A stretch of 64,000 nucleotides of DNA from an uncultured Phascolarctobacterium sp. GTDB taxonomy: Bacteria; Bacillota; Negativicutes; Acidaminococcales; Acidaminococcaceae. The notes under the pieces are model-generated. The model was given only the letters and a program-made list of their open reading frames with translations. It was not told the origin of the DNA and made no database searches. Below are positions 63,482 through 64,000 of this stretch, in pieces. Within the stretch, counting starts at the first letter, position 1, and every line of letters begins with the position of its first letter. The stretch is from the NCBI GenBank assembly GCA_900541915.1, contig UQLS01000011.1:1-64000 (forward strand). Reading direction: 5' to 3'. Position numbers and translations under genes: made by a program.

Positions 63482-64000
63482 TGATTTATTTCCTCATTTC
63501 TTTCGTGAGCTTCGGCTATTTTTTGACCGATAATATGTACAACATCTTTTTCAACAAAATCCATAGCTACACCAATAGCACTGGTAATAGCTTTTGCTTT
63601 AGAACTGCCGTGACAGATGATAAACGGAGCACGTACACCTAAAAGCAGTGCACCGCCATATTCTGCCGGGTCAAGGCGTTTTTTCAGCGTCTTCATCGCC
63701 GGTTTGATCAGCAGACCGCCAAGTTTTGCTAACATGCCGCCGTTCATAATTGCCTCTTTAATCAGCTTCATGATAGCGCTTGCCAGACCTTCGGCAAATT
63801 TTAACACGACATTGCCAACAAAGCCGTCGCACACAACAACATCAACAGTACCTTTATTGATATCGCGGCCTTCTACATTGCCGATAAAGTTTATCTGCTT
63901 AGCCTGTTTTAACAGCGGATAAGTTGCCAAAGCCTGTTCATTACCTTTAGTTTCTTCTTCACCAATATTCAAAAGTCCTACCCTTGGATTATTAATATGC
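63478..64000 (-). CDS. plsX: Phosphate acyltransferase PlsX, C-terminal part (runs off window)
   Basis: About 173 residues of the C-terminal half, running off the right edge. PRVGLLNIGEEETKGNEQAL, then FIGNVEGRDINKGTVDVVVC and GFVGNVVLKFAEGLASAIMK, are PlsX signatures. It makes acyl-phosphate from acyl-ACP for phospholipid synthesis. It is upstream of fabH in the common plsX-fabH-fabD-fabG order. Confidence 0.96.
   Translation of the reverse strand, partial: HINNPRVGLLNIGEEETKGNEQALATYPLLKQAKQINFIGNVEGRDINKGTVDVVVCDGFVGNVVLKFAEGLASAIMKLIKEAIMNGGMLAKLGGLLIKPAMKTLKKRLDPAEYGGALLLGVRAPFIICHGSSKAKAITSAIGVAMDFVEKDVVHIIGQKIAEAHERNEEINQ

Overview
The window looks like chromosomal DNA of a strictly anaerobic, diderm Firmicute of the class Negativicutes. 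The best guess is Acidaminococcaceae, for example a Phascolarctobacterium-like bacterium. The reasons are: an HrcA/CIRCE-controlled dnaK operon; T-box leaders before pheS and thrS; an infC-rpmI-rplT operon with a structured leader; a division and cell-wall cluster with Sbp and DUF881 proteins and a meso-DAP-type MurE; a FabK-type fatty acid operon; and many small redox genes. The genus is an inference. No rRNA, tRNA, CRISPR array, IS element or prophage was seen.

Layout. 1-2200: the 5' part of an SLC13-type anion transporter gene, a Crp/Fnr regulator and ogt. Three near-identical 16-bp palindromes lie around the regulator, and one of them appears to drive a roughly 100-nt terminated small RNA. 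2200-7030: dnaJ, dnaK, grpE and hrcA with CIRCE. 7043-13000: hemW and lepA, usually neighbours of hrcA, here separated by a very AT-rich MBOAT acyltransferase/SGNH pair that looks acquired. 13260-14720: nitroreductase, rpsT and nrdR. 14886-28507: an mraZ-to-ftsZ cluster on the minus strand that lacks ftsI, ftsW, murB and ftsA. 28752-35930: small genes for redox, DNA repair, transaldolase, a peptidase and secreted proteins of unknown role.

36090-37573: a small redox operon (CD1871A-like mini-protein, membrane ferredoxin, TlpA lipoprotein). 37759-43838: a sodium:neurotransmitter-type symporter, a MerR regulator divergent from an MdtJ/MdtI-like small multidrug resistance pair with a classic 19-bp-spacer promoter, an aldehyde dehydrogenase, an HxlR regulator facing a PPOX flavoprotein, and a DUF134 protein. 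43883-55401: pheST with a Phe T-box, an rRNA methyltransferase, Ktr/Trk potassium uptake, an AEC transporter, infC-rpmI-rplT, ferritin and thrS with a Thr T-box. 55823-57394: a DUF4127 exported protein. 57433-64000: plsX (partial), fabH, fabD, fabG, acpP, fabK, fabF and rnc in one minus-strand operon.

Most genes are housekeeping and read on the minus strand. The points most worth following are the Crp/Fnr palindromes and the small RNA candidate at 1525-1670, the AT-rich insertion between hemW and lepA, the missing genes in the division cluster, the MerR/SMR control region, and the CD1871A-type mini-gene.
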